Both the position numbers and the translations under genes were made by a program. Shown here piece by piece: positions 12,787 through 25,900 of a DNA stretch of 64,000 bases. Position 1 is the first letter of the stretch. Every line of letters begins with the position of its first letter. Source of the DNA: Paragordius varius (lineage: Eukaryota; Nematomorpha); NCBI GenBank assembly GCA_964247055.1, contig OZ176050.1, positions 9,300,001-9,364,000 on the forward strand. The letters are read 5' to 3'. The notes below the pieces were generated by a model. The model worked only from the letters and a program-made list of their open reading frames with translations. It ran no database searches and was not told the DNA's origin.

Positions 12787-15700
12787 ATGGAAAATAACTA
12801 CCAAACAAAACATTTCACCAATTTACAATATAATTCTTCCACTTTTATGCCAACTTTCGATAGACCATTGATTCGATATAATTATAATGCCAGGCAAATA
12901 CCCATTAGGAAACAAGAAGCAAAAGATTCCGATTTTATTATTGAAAATGAAACAACATTTTCTGTTTTCAATCGTCTTTCTTCCACAGATGAATTTTTAG
13001 CTGAGCCAAAAAAGTAAGATATTTATTCACCCTGCTCGTTTTTTACACATTTTTTTGGCTTTTCGCTGATGTCAAATCAATTTCACGTTTAGCCGTGTTT
13101 TATTTTTCTATTAAAACTTTTTTCAAATACAATGTCAAAGGGCAATTGGTCATCATTTATGATGGTGTATTTTTATATTACATATCAGCATTGTACCGAG
13201 TTTGATTATTTTCTTTTATGCATAAATTTTTATAAAATGCTACTAGACCACAAAAATTTTATGATAATTATTTTAGTTTTAGCCAAAAAATTTAGCAACT
13301 GATTTAATTTTGATCATTTATTGAATATTAAGGATAGCCGCATCCGATGTTATCCAACAAAACAAAGGAGATAACAGAAATTTACCAGAAGAAGTTAAAA
13401 GTACCATTGACATACTTTCGGTAATAAGATATATTTATTGAAACATTGATGGATTTATTATCTATATTTTTTAAACTTTTTTACATCAAATATTTTTTTG
13501 TCAAGATATCAGGATGGGTTAAGATATTCATTATATGTGTGCATAATCAGGGGTTATGGCAATCCAATTTTGTTATGTAATAAATATGGCTGGTAACTAG
13601 AAAAAAATTGTTTACAAAAAAGTTATTTTCTCAAAATGGCTAAAGAGAGAAAATACCAAAAATTATAAGTACGAATAAAATTATATGTATGAAATTCTAT
13701 TAAATTATATAATTGAGTTAAATCAATAATAAATAATTTTTTTATAAATAAATATTTGCTAAAATTCGGTTTGTTTGGTTTTTCCATTTTGCAATATCTC
13801 GGGAATGTGATGTGCCTTACATCTTTCAAAAAAAACTGGTTATCCCATTTATAGAATATTAAGAACCGTGTGATTTTGGATTTTTAAGAGACGAAATAAA
13901 ATAATTTTAAGTAATAGGATATATTTTAACTTGTTTTCAATGAATGTATTTATTACACCCTTTTTTAAAAATAGACGGTTTTCAACATTAATTAAATAAA
14001 ATGATAATAGTTTTATATTTTTAAATAATATATATTGTTTCACAGCAAAAAAGGGAAAATTTAAATTGCACTATTAGATAATTTGAATTCCTGTTGATTA
14101 TAAATTAGAAATTACTATAATTATGAACTTGAAAATGTAAGTTATAAAATTTAGTTGTCTGCTAACACGGTTGAATTACATATCTCCTTTATTTTTCAGG
14201 AAGACTTGTAGTATTGTAAAAAAACATTGTCGTAAAAGTTATTGTCATTTAACATTTTAAAGTTTGTTCCAAATATTAAAATTAAGATGGTCATAACAAT
14301 TGTAACAACAAGCTGATTTGAATTCCATAAGTGGCAAATTAAAATGCATTATAAATATATTGATTTTTTTATCATACACTTGTGTTCACTTTTTAGTGAT
14401 AACAATTTAAAAATTTCAGCCGCGGAAAGTTAGAGATGGGGATTTTATTTATATTTCTGTTGTAATTTTTTGAAGTCCCTAATAGGCCATGGATTCCATA
14501 TATTAAGACACCTAATATCGGTATTATTAAAAAAATATATTTTGCTGAGAGGCCCTAATTCCCAAAGTTATGGACGTGTTAAATATGATTCTTAAAAGAA
14601 CTCATAATTTTTTTTATAAAAATGTGATAAATGCAATTAGTTCAATGGATTAATTGCAAAACATATTCTCACAAAAAAATAATAAATATTAATTAACTTT
14701 TAAACCATTTTTATTTATAATATAGCATGCAACAAATTACATTTTCACCCAAATATCATGCATTGAAAATAAGTTTAAATATCACTTTCCTGTTGATTTC
14801 GATGATAATAAAATTGACATGTGCAATATACCATCGCACCAGGATTCTTCAATAACTTTAGTTTCTGATTCATGTTTATCAGATAAGGAAATTATAAAAG
14901 GTGACGGTACCTATTATGCAATCCTACAAAAATTAAACAAATTATTAGAAAATCAAACTAATTGGAATAACCCATTATTCAAACATGCCATAGATTTAAA
15001 AAATAAAATTCATTTTTTGGAATTACTAAAGGATATGTTTGCTCTGAGGAATGATACAACATTTAACTATTTCAAAGAAAATGAATCCGAAGTTAACGAC
15101 AAAGAAGTATCAATATATATGCTGGAGTGATTAAATATTTGTTTTTTGATATGAATCAAATATTTTTTATTAGTTAAATATAAAAAATGCCGTTAATACA
15201 TATACATTAATTTGTCCGAAATTGAGCCCGATTTTTTGGTTATAATAAAATTTGATTTTTGCCCAAAATTATAACCTTTAATCGATATTCATTGCACCTA
15301 AGACTATTGGTTTATGGTTAGGCCTTTTAGTTAACTCCATATTTATCGCACAGTGCAGTATCACCAAAATATCTCAATTATATCCTTTAAATAAATATAT
15401 GCTCTAATTTTAGAATAGCCCCGTACCAACGATTTCAAAATCGTTTGATTTATGCAATGATAACTCTATTTCATCCACTCATATTGACAAATATCTCAAA
15501 TACATTGACAATCTGACAAATGCATTGGTGGATAAGGTAAAACAGGAAAAACATTTTTGTCAATCTTTGCGCGTCAAAAATTTTGAAGATGCGTTCGATT
15601 CATTACTAAGTGAACGAGAAAAAAATGTGAGCTTAATGAAAGAAAATGGAAGAATGGAACGGGAACTCTATGAACTGCGATTACAATTACAAAGGTTTAT

Positions 15701-15788
15701 TTTTATGTAAGGAGTATTAAACAGGCTAACAAAGTCTCTTATTGTCACCTCCCTCCGCAGTGTTGGCTGGTATTTAAAAATGCGCTAA
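12787..15788 (+). CDS. Unrecognised coiled-coil protein gene
   Basis: The proposed exons are 12787-13013, 13333-13420, 14726-15106, 15414-15694 and 15761-15788, all phase-compatible, giving about 334 residues. Using the earlier acceptor at 15725 (a 30-nt intron) would add 12 residues in the same frame. The protein is hydrophilic. Exon 4 holds a long helical stretch (NALVDKVKQEKHFCQSL, then FDSLLSEREKNVSLMKENGR, then MERELYELRLQLQ), typical of a coiled coil. I do not recognise the family. A faint resemblance to TACC-type centrosomal coiled coils is speculation. The ATG follows a plausible acceptor (TATATTTAG at about 12770-12778), so a 5' non-coding or coding exon may lie upstream. Further 3' exons cannot be excluded. 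It converges on PAM. Confidence 0.6.
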
Positions 15789-16810
15789 CGGCAAAAGGAC
15801 AGTTTTTTCTAGTGATCTGCAAAAGCATAGTTGTATACTATGTTTCACGTAAAAATCGCCTCAATTAACAATAAAGTATGACTTTTATGAAAGAGTGACT
15901 GCATGGCCGTAAAACTCCATAACAGGATTTCTTAGATAAGATTCCATTATTGCATTTACATGAGCTATATTGACCAATAAAAATAAACTTATAAAGCTTA
16001 ATAAATCAAACAATAGTTAGTTTTAAACTAACAATCGCCAAACAATTATAAAGATCAATATTAATTTTCAAAGGCGCATAACAGTCCGACAAATTTTGAA
16101 TTTTTATTTTGAAAAAATAAATACTAGTACAAAATAATATATATATATATATATATATATTCATAAAAATCAAAGTAATTTATATGTATAATCACCCAAT
16201 CATTTTTTAATAAGTGGTTCATAACAAAACACATTTTCTATGGGAAAATACTTATTAGATTAAACGATCAAAAACTAAAAACCAATGTACACAATGACTT
16301 TACGCTTGTGAACAAACTTTCCAATATGTCCTCAGATCAAATTAGTCTTAACCCATCTGAATATTAATTAGATATGTTTAATGCTTATAGTTTTTAATGC
16401 TTTTGTTTTACCATGTAACTATTTTTGTGCCAAGTTAAATTAAACTATATATTTATGAAAATTATATATTTATATTATATTTATATACACAAAAAATTTA
16501 TGTGGTCGATAATGTCGTCGAAATATTGTGTACATTTTTTTTATTAAAAATTTACAAAATATAAGTGTATAATAATTACAATATTGAAATAATTAGCAAT
16601 ATTTTTTAAATAAAAATTTTGGGTATTCAATAAAAAAAACAGTAATAGGAATGTGTATAAAGTTCATAATAAATATACAAGGTCATAACTACTATATTTC
16701 TGCTTAAACAAAATTTAAAACTGTAAAAATTTGGGAAAAAGTACAAAAATATTATAAAAAAATTATATATCCAGTTATATATATTTTAAATAATTATCAT
16801 ATTAAATAAT
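15789..16810. other. Convergent intergenic gap with (AT)n run
   Basis: This lies between the coiled-coil gene and the PAM stop codon. It contains an AT dinucleotide run at about 16138-16160 and is otherwise A+T-rich without a supported exon. It presumably holds both 3' UTRs. Confidence 0.6.
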
Positions 16811-16887
16811 TTAATTGTTGTTATTTCTTTCCAAATTTCCATTGACTGAATCCGATTGAGCTAGATATAAAAATACTTGATAAATAA

Positions 16888-16929
<42 letters not shown>

Positions 16930-19900
16930 AACCAATAATCATATCTTTTTTGTTCACATAATTAACTCAATATACCTTGGATATAATGTTTTAACTTTTT
17001 GATAGAATCGACAGAAGATGTTTCTATACCGTTAATACCACCAGAAATGTTCTGTTCTGAGTTAGTAAGATTTTTGAATTCGATTTCCACATCATGCCCA
17101 TTTGTACCATTTGTTTGATGATAAATTTGTTCTTTGTCAATTGTTGTGCGTCGATTATTATTATTAAAATCAAGAATATTTGGTTCTGAATCATTTCCAA
17201 TATTATTGAACCCAAAATTGGTTGTATTATGCACTCCTAATGTCGTTCCTGGTAACTGAGGACTTTTATTTGATATAGTCTGCTATAATATAAATATATG
17301 ATATTGGATGAATGTAAATAAAAAAATCATGGCATTAAAAAGATTGAAATGCTCGCGCGTTCAATAGACCTTATCTTCAAAAAAGAAGCATTTAATGTCA
17401 AATATACGCATTAATTTATGGCCAAAACGAAAAAAATAAATTATTTAAGTATCACATATTTATTTCTTGGAACGATAAAATAGATTAAAATAAGTAAATT
17501 ACTTACCAAAGGTGATAAAATTTTTTTATTATGCTGAGTTGATTCTGAACGTCCTGATATTGTGGTAGTTCCACTTTTTGATTTTTTGTTATTATGGCTA
17601 TTAGCATTATTTATCCCATTTTGATTTTTATGCATTGTATAATAATCTTTAAGATCTAAAACGCTGTCTTCTCCAACATCTTCGTGCTCTACACCCATGG
17701 ATTTTTTTTAATTTTTACGTTCATCAAATTTATGCGTTTTATAATACGTATTTAATGTTGCAAAATAATAAATTTAAAAACGTGTAAAAAGATATCAATA
17801 AAATTGAACTTTGAATGACGAGTACAAAGTTTATATAAACCAAAAATTATTACTTTGAAAGTAAAATTAGTGTGTAATAAATATACCATTGTTAATAATT
17901 TTGGTTTTTCCATGATCATTAACAATTAAACTATCGAGAGATGATGTATCTGTCTCATCATCGCTATCATTATAATAATATGCATTAAGGCCTGTTTTCG
18001 GTTTCGTACCCTTTTTTGAATTTGTGTGTTTGGTTACCAAGGTGTATTCTATATTAGTCATATAGAGTGCAAAAAATTTATTTTATTATATATGACTGAA
18101 TAACAAAATTTTATTAATTTTTATTATCTATAAAAATATATGCCCTTTACCTTTTTTATATTGAATAATAACTTATGCGCAGGACCGCTGCTTATGGCAT
18201 ACAGCTATCCAAAGGGTTACCTCCATATCGGAAGAAAAAAACCCTTAAAGGTTGATAATAACTTAAAATGGCACTAAAAATTACCAGTTTTTAAAACAAC
18301 TATCATTTAAAACTAGTTGGGTTCGTTAAACACCTTTAATTACATAATTAATATTCAAATAATAAAATGTAGCTAGCTTTTATTAAACATAAAAGATAAA
18401 AATTATTATTGTACAGTTTTTTTATTCATCAATAATTTCACATTCAACCTCAAAATTCTTTCAACCAAGTACAAAACCACGATTGGTGCGCAATCATTTT
18501 TTACAATATCAATGCTTTTTTGAAGTATTTTTCATTATATTAATTCTTTTTTGGACAAATATTTCGTGTTTAAATTTCTATCCATAATTGAATTCCAGCT
18601 TTTCATATATTAAAATTCACGAAGGTGCAAAATTAACCATAAAACCGTATATTTTACATAAAATCTTGTTAAGATTGGTAGGCCTTTTTTCAAATAACAA
18701 AAAAATGTTCAAAGTACAAGATATTTTTACGCATTATTTTTATCATATGCCACTATTTTTTACAATCACTATTATATTAATTGCTGAAATACGCAGTTTT
18801 TTTACATAATGGGTTGCAAACTCATTTCAAAAAATATATATCGGTTTTGATTTTTTGCAGACCAGTTCTTTGGGTTCCAAAAAAAGTTTTTAAAACACAA
18901 AAAGTAGTTTCATTTGATCTAAGCCGCATAATTATGATTTACAATCGTTTCCCGTTCTCGAAAAATTTAATTTCAACCACTAATTATAATATAATCATAA
19001 ATCTTACCAACATTCTTGTGTTTTGATGACCCGTTCGAATTAAAACTGTTCAATCGATTGTATTGAAAACGGTTGGGAACAAGGTTGTGGCCTTGACGCA
19101 ATTTTCCTCCCATAACTTGATTCACAAGTCCATGCAACGTATGTCCAATATTAAAAAATCCCATAAAACCTGCTCCCTTAACATTATTACGTTTATGAGC
19201 GACGTGATAGTTATCAACACCATTATCATACACGGCTTTTTGACCGTTTCCATTTATCTAGTGTATTAAAAAAGAAAATATCAACATATTATTATATAAA
19301 TCTTTCCAAAACTAAATAAACAGGATATTGGATTTAAACATCTCAAATACATGCTTTAATTTTTAAAAAATTAAGTCAATTTAATTTAGGAGAAATATAA
19401 AACAAATTTAGTAGAAGTTTTTTACCAAAGAAATCTTAGAAATTAATTGATATAATTACATTTTGATATTCTTCATCGTCATCATTTGCAAAGGTAGCAA
19501 ATTTGGGTTCTCGTTTTCTTTTTGTAGCTAAAACAGAAATATAAAATATAACAATTTTTAAAAAATAGCTTTCTTAAATATGAAATTACAAATTTTATTT
19601 AATGTTACTATCCATAGTTTATTACCTTGTTTCCGCATGATGAATAAAATGGCTAAAGTAACAGACACTGGTATAGAAAGGGCGAATACGATTATAACGG
19701 TGGAATTATTGAGTTTCTGACTAGAGTGCTTCAACTTCGATAGCGTAGTGTGGGGCATTGTAATGTTTTTATCAGAGTCTTCTGTATAGAAATAAATTTA
19801 AGTTATTGTGATATAAAGTTATAGTAAAACAAAACAAAAATATTTGACATTTACCATTATCATCGATACCATAATTTGTTTTTCGTGTACCATCAAATGT

Positions 19901-22900
19901 ATCCATACTTTTACCTGTTACAGTCTTTGTTGAAATCTCATTACCTGGATTAATATTGGAATTATCAAAAGTGGAGTCGATCTTATCGTTAGTTGTTGGT
20001 ACACCGGCTTTTTTAACCGATGGTTTTTTATGAAAATTATCAAGAGCATCCGTCTTTTTTACAATTTCATTATCCGTTATACCAATGTGCTTTATTTCCA
20101 TAACACCGGGTTCAAGATCCAAGTCTGCAATATATTAATTGTAGTTAGGGTAAAAATATATTAAAAAACAAAAATTGTGCGAAATTAATTATTTGCCACT
20201 AGAGATTGAAATGAAAAAAAAGTTGCAAATATCCAAAAAATAAAGCATCTTATACATATATGTACTTACTGTCAGGTGTAAGGGTAAATTTCCATAAATT
20301 TTGGGTATTAGGTCTGAGTCCTCCCAAATAAATATAAATCTCATCAGTAAGAGTATCGTAATATGATGTCATATCATGCGGGTAAAAAACTAAGGGCTCA
20401 GAATCGTTCTAACGAAAAATGTAACAGTTAAGCACCATCATTTACATGATCGAAAAGAATAAAGTATTAATAAGTTTGTTGTTTTAAAAAGCCTATATAT
20501 ATTAAATTTTAATTGTTGGTTAATTAACGCTTTTAAAAACATGGGGATAAACGGGGTAAAAATCTTCAGAGCACTGATAAAAACACCTTTTTAACCTACA
20601 ATCATTAATTCAAAAATAGTTCAGAATAATTTTGTAAATCAAATAATATGGTAATTATGAAAAACCTTAATCAAAGGTACTATTGCCATAGGATTAATTT
20701 TGTTTTCAATGAAATCGTAAGGACTTTCCTCCAAAAGCTTTTCAGTGTGTCCAATGACCGGGAAAAATAGTAGTGCAGGAGCGCGCAGAGGTTCCAACAT
20801 AAACGAAATTGAATCGGATCTCAATGCAATCAAAATTCCTAAAAGACGATGAGTATCTTTGGTTTTTGCGAACCTAAATTTTAGCACAAATAAAATGGAC
20901 ATATAATGTTTGAATATTATAAAATGTCCTCATAATTTAAAAAAACGGATATCTAATTTCTCAACTCCAATAGAGTTATTAAATATTTTAACATACTTAA
21001 AAAATTTAAATGTCTTAAGAACATCATTACTTCACATTAGTTTTAAATTTTAATATATAGATAATAGTAATTTAAATTTATGAATTTTAAAAATTAAACA
21101 TTAATAATTCACTTTATCCAAACAAAAAATTAACAAATCAGAATATACAATTAACTTAAAAGTATGAAAAGTATTTATTACAACATTAAGATATTGCAAT
21201 CGAATTAAGTAATTAAAAAAAGCGAATCCTATATAAATTATTTTACGTGTAATCTACCTCATTCCATATTCAAATCAGACTATAAATTCTATATTAATAA
21301 AAAGTTTTCAAAAATTACACTGCTGTATTAAACAGTGTCATACTTAGTATTGAGCAAAGAAACATATGTGACGGCATATATACTTCCCCTTTGAACAGTT
21401 GGTATAAATAAAGATGGACATTTTACATGTAATTTAACTGATGAATCAGCTTTTAAAGCTTGATTTTGAATATCTAGGCACATAATACGACCATTTTCGC
21501 GGTCTGCAATAAATAGCAGTCGATCTGTAGCAGACGTTCTATTACATATGAAAAAGTATATTTTACTATTGTTTAGCATTTTTTGATAATTTTAATTATT
21601 TTAGAATTATTTTAAGCATCTAAAAACACTATTGATGCATTTATATTAAACAATTTTTACCATTAACTGACAAATAAAAGGTTTTAATAGAATTATATAT
21701 GTAAATACATATTTATTTATAAAAATTTATTATAATTGTTAGGCAATATATGAAATATATTTTATTAAATTATGATTTTTATATCTTGTGCTCCATTATT
21801 TGAATATATTATAAAAATAATTGTAAATGTAATTATTACTTTTCATCCATAGGTACAGTTACTAAAGCTAACGAATGAGGAACATTTAATTGCAAGGTAG
21901 GACGATCTATTAAAGTACAATTAAAAAAATATTTGCGTATCGAACGAATCGTTTAATTAAAGAATTCTAAAAAAGTTATAAATTATACTTGGGAGTGATG
22001 GAGCCGCATCAAATTGCGTTAAATATTCTCCGGTAGAAGAAAACTTTACAATGCGCCTATTACAATACCTTTTATATAAAATAAAAGGGATATTATATTA
22101 AACTAATAAAAGAAACATATAACTTCTAACATATTTTCTATTCACTTAAATATACCGTTTAATAAGAGCTAAAAGATATATAACACACCAAATAGGCATA
22201 CTTATATTCGCATATTGTTGATTAAGTAAGAAAATACAGAAGATATTTTAATGGCTAATTTAGATGATTTGAAATATTTAAACAGTGAAATACCGTCATA
22301 ATGACTTAAGTTTTTTAACCCCCTTATCCACTGAAGCTTTTTAAAAAAATAAAAATTTTTTTTTGTTTGGAAACCAATGTTATTTTAGATTTCTAACATC
22401 TTGTATGCAAAAACTAATATAATTAAATACAAATTTTTTATTTTTTAATATAATCGCTCTAAAAATTAGTATGAGGCTGGCTAAGGCTGGAAAAACAATG
22501 TCTGATGATAAATTTGATGGCTTATAAAAACCCGACTAGGTATATGTATCTTTAAAATTAAAATATTGTATATTTTAAAAAGATTCGTGAAAAGGGGAAG
22601 GGAGCGCTAATGTAAATAATAATCTAATTTTGAGTATACCCATCAGCGACAAAGAGTTCTTGAGTCACGGATGATACAACAATAGCAGCGGGTTGACAAA
22701 AATGCTTGGAATCCGAACCAGGTTCAAATTTCACGCCTAGTTTTAAAACAATTTTTGGATCTTCCGCGCCCAATTTCCATGGAGATAATTTCATAACCTA
22801 GTTAAAAATGAAAAAATAAATTGGTAATTGAGATTATTTTCATCGAAAATATTTCAACAATTAAAGGGCACAGCATATGTATTAAGGTGTGAACTTTCAG

Positions 22901-25900
22901 TGATTTTTTAAGTCAAAAAAACTTATTAAGTATATTCCAAATATACTTGTATGATAATATTATTATATATCTTATATATTTTTTATTTTTACAAATATAG
23001 TTTTCATGAAATAACTAAAATAATAAAGCAAACTTGGTGTTGTGCAACATCAGTCACCCATACATTGGCTTGATTATCGACTGTAATGCCGTGTGGCAAA
23101 TAAAACATATTTGCCCCAAAAGATGCAATCAATTTACCATTCCCACCATTTCCTTTAAAAACGAGGATTGTATCTTGAGTTATAGGAGATGTATCTTTTT
23201 CCCGATACGTGAAATCTGTGTTGAAGGTGCTATAATATATAATAATGTAATTTATAAAGTTAATTTATATTAACAAAAATAAGAGTTAAAAAATTAATAC
23301 ATAGGGAAAATTATTATATAATGATATGAATAACAAATATATAAATAGGGGCAGAGTGGATAAGAGGAGTCAAGTATATTTACTGAAATATGTCAGCAAT
23401 TATAAAATTTTCTGTGTTGTAAGCCAAACTTTAAACCATCTTTTAGATTTTTAAACCATCATGTGATAAAACGAAAATTAATTTTAAATAAGTATTAAAA
23501 AAATTCGCCTTATTATCATGCATTGTGCAAATCGATTGTTTATTATGCGCATCATGAACTTAAACGCGTGAATATAGAATAAGGTGCCCAAAACCTCATT
23601 TAGAGACTAAAAAATATCCAATAATAACTTAATAATAAAAAATTATAGACTCAAAAATATCCACCACCTTAGTAGTTTGTAGAAAATATAGATTTATTAA
23701 TGATTAATTTCCAAAAAGGTATCTCTTATAAAGATTTTTTAAGGTTAAACATTGTAAATCACCTTATACAAATAATCTAAAATGGTTTGAAACCTCTCAT
23801 TCCAAACGTTAGGCCCTCTTTGGAACACAAAGATAAATGTGTTATTTTCTCCATTCGTATAAGTAGCAAGGCCTCCTATCTGACCAATAGGTGATGTTAA
23901 TCGTGGCCATTCCGAATCATAAGTCATATTGACTAAAAAAGTGTCATATAAAAATAATTTATTTTCAAAATCGCATTCATGGTTACATCATGCACGGTAT
24001 GAGAACATCGAATAAAACAAACGTTGTATACAACAGGAAAATATGTAGAATTAGTAAATCATGTATATTTTTAATTTTGTTAACATGCAAAATATATATT
24101 TGTCAGTATTTCACACTTGTAAAGTGAATTATATCATCTATTGGTAATAGATATAATAAAAAATGAAAATTTAAAATGTAGCGAAGAGATATGTAAAAAT
24201 CCATTTATTTGAAAAATCAAGCCATAAATTTAGTAATTTGGATATTGCTAGAGAAATATTCAGAATTGTCGTGTTAATATATTATATAAAATATAGGGTA
24301 AGTGATATTTTTAGATGGGACCGGAAATATTTGTAAAACTCTGCTTTAATTAGCCGTAAAAATCTTCTCTTCACAAAACAGAATATATGAAGAAATTAAT
24401 TTTGTTTTTAATAATATGAGTCAGGTTGCATAAGATAAACGTGGTTTAAACTCATCATTCTCATAAGGGTCAAAATTTTCTTTCAAACTGAAAAATTAAG
24501 AAACAAGCAACATTGTTAGTATATTTTATCAATCAGTCAAATCATAATCATTTGATATCATATGTTAAATTATTATAGGAATGCTAGTTGTGACGAATTC
24601 GTCCATAAACTTAATCATACACATTGACAAAAACACAAAAACAAACACACATATAAATAATGCACTGATTAACATTAATTTGAAACAAACATAACACAAA
24701 ATCATATAAACACAAACTTTAAATATATCGATGCAAAAAAAATACAAAGAAACGAGAAGCCATAGAAATACACTATTTACTAAAATCGATTGTTGGATCT
24801 TCCATTTCTAAAGGCTCGTTATTGGCGTTATAGTATGGGTCAAGTGATGAATCTACAGGTCTATTTCCCATATTAAATTCGAGAGCTTTTTGTAAAGAAA
24901 TTATTTTTTTTGGAGATCGGTACATGTAAGGAAGATTATCAGCTGATTGAACTGAATAGAATTGTGGTGAATCTGGATAAGATACGAAATAATCTTTCCC
25001 TCTATATCGAACATTTTCTTGGCGATTGTAATTTTGTTTTAAGATATTTTTGTACTTTTCATAATCAATATTTGCTGGCTCTCGTTTTAAAACAATATGT
25101 ACATCTTGCCAATGGAAATATAATTATTAATTTAATATTAATTAAACATTTAAGTCACAATTTAAAATAAATGATTAGCAACATTAATAATTGACTAACT
25201 CGTTTTCCAATTTTTTCCAAATCCCTTAGACAACGTGTGATGTTTGTGAGGAGTCATAAAATTGATGTCCTCCATTTGCGTTGCTTGTTTTGTCCATTTT
25301 GTATTTGCCAAAAGAGATAAATTTTCAAAATAGGATAGATTTGCAGTAATTATGGGTTTTGGTTTAATGTGGTCTCCATTTTCTAACAATAAATATTTAA
25401 TATTGAAAAAGTGGTATTATCATATAACAAAATATGAAAAAAAGTATTCTTTTAAGTGATATTTAAACCAAATATTAAAAAACGGCAAACATTTGAAATC
25501 ATAAAATAGGCAATAATAGTAAAAAAACATTTATAATATAAAAAATTTATAATACTCAAAATACGTACACACAAATTATATGTTATAATGAGCGTTGAAT
25601 ATACTGAATTATATTCAATATTTTTGTTTTTATCCATTGAACAAGATACTTCTCGATATATATTTGATTTATATAAATATTACGCGAATTTAATTATCAC
25701 ATAAATATTCGTTCCCGTTGACAAAATAAATAAAAAAGCGCATACACTTATACCAAGTGTAGTCATTAGTTATTACCAGTTTAACTAAAAAAATATGTCT
25801 GAAAAGTAGGCAGTCGAACCCCATTTTGTCCATCTGACATTAAACAACAAACACACACAACAAATAAAACTAGCGTTTAATTTTTTGTCATTCAAGAATC

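Noticed and set aside
13623-14043. Two minus-strand open frames of 64-68 codons
   Set aside because: They sit inside an intron of the coiled-coil gene and are rich in Phe, Ile, Leu and Lys, as expected from A+T-rich noise.
14199-14232. Possible exon after a TTTTTCAG acceptor in the coiled-coil gene
   Set aside because: The required phase meets a stop after three codons. The acceptor at 14725 instead gives a long open exon in phase.
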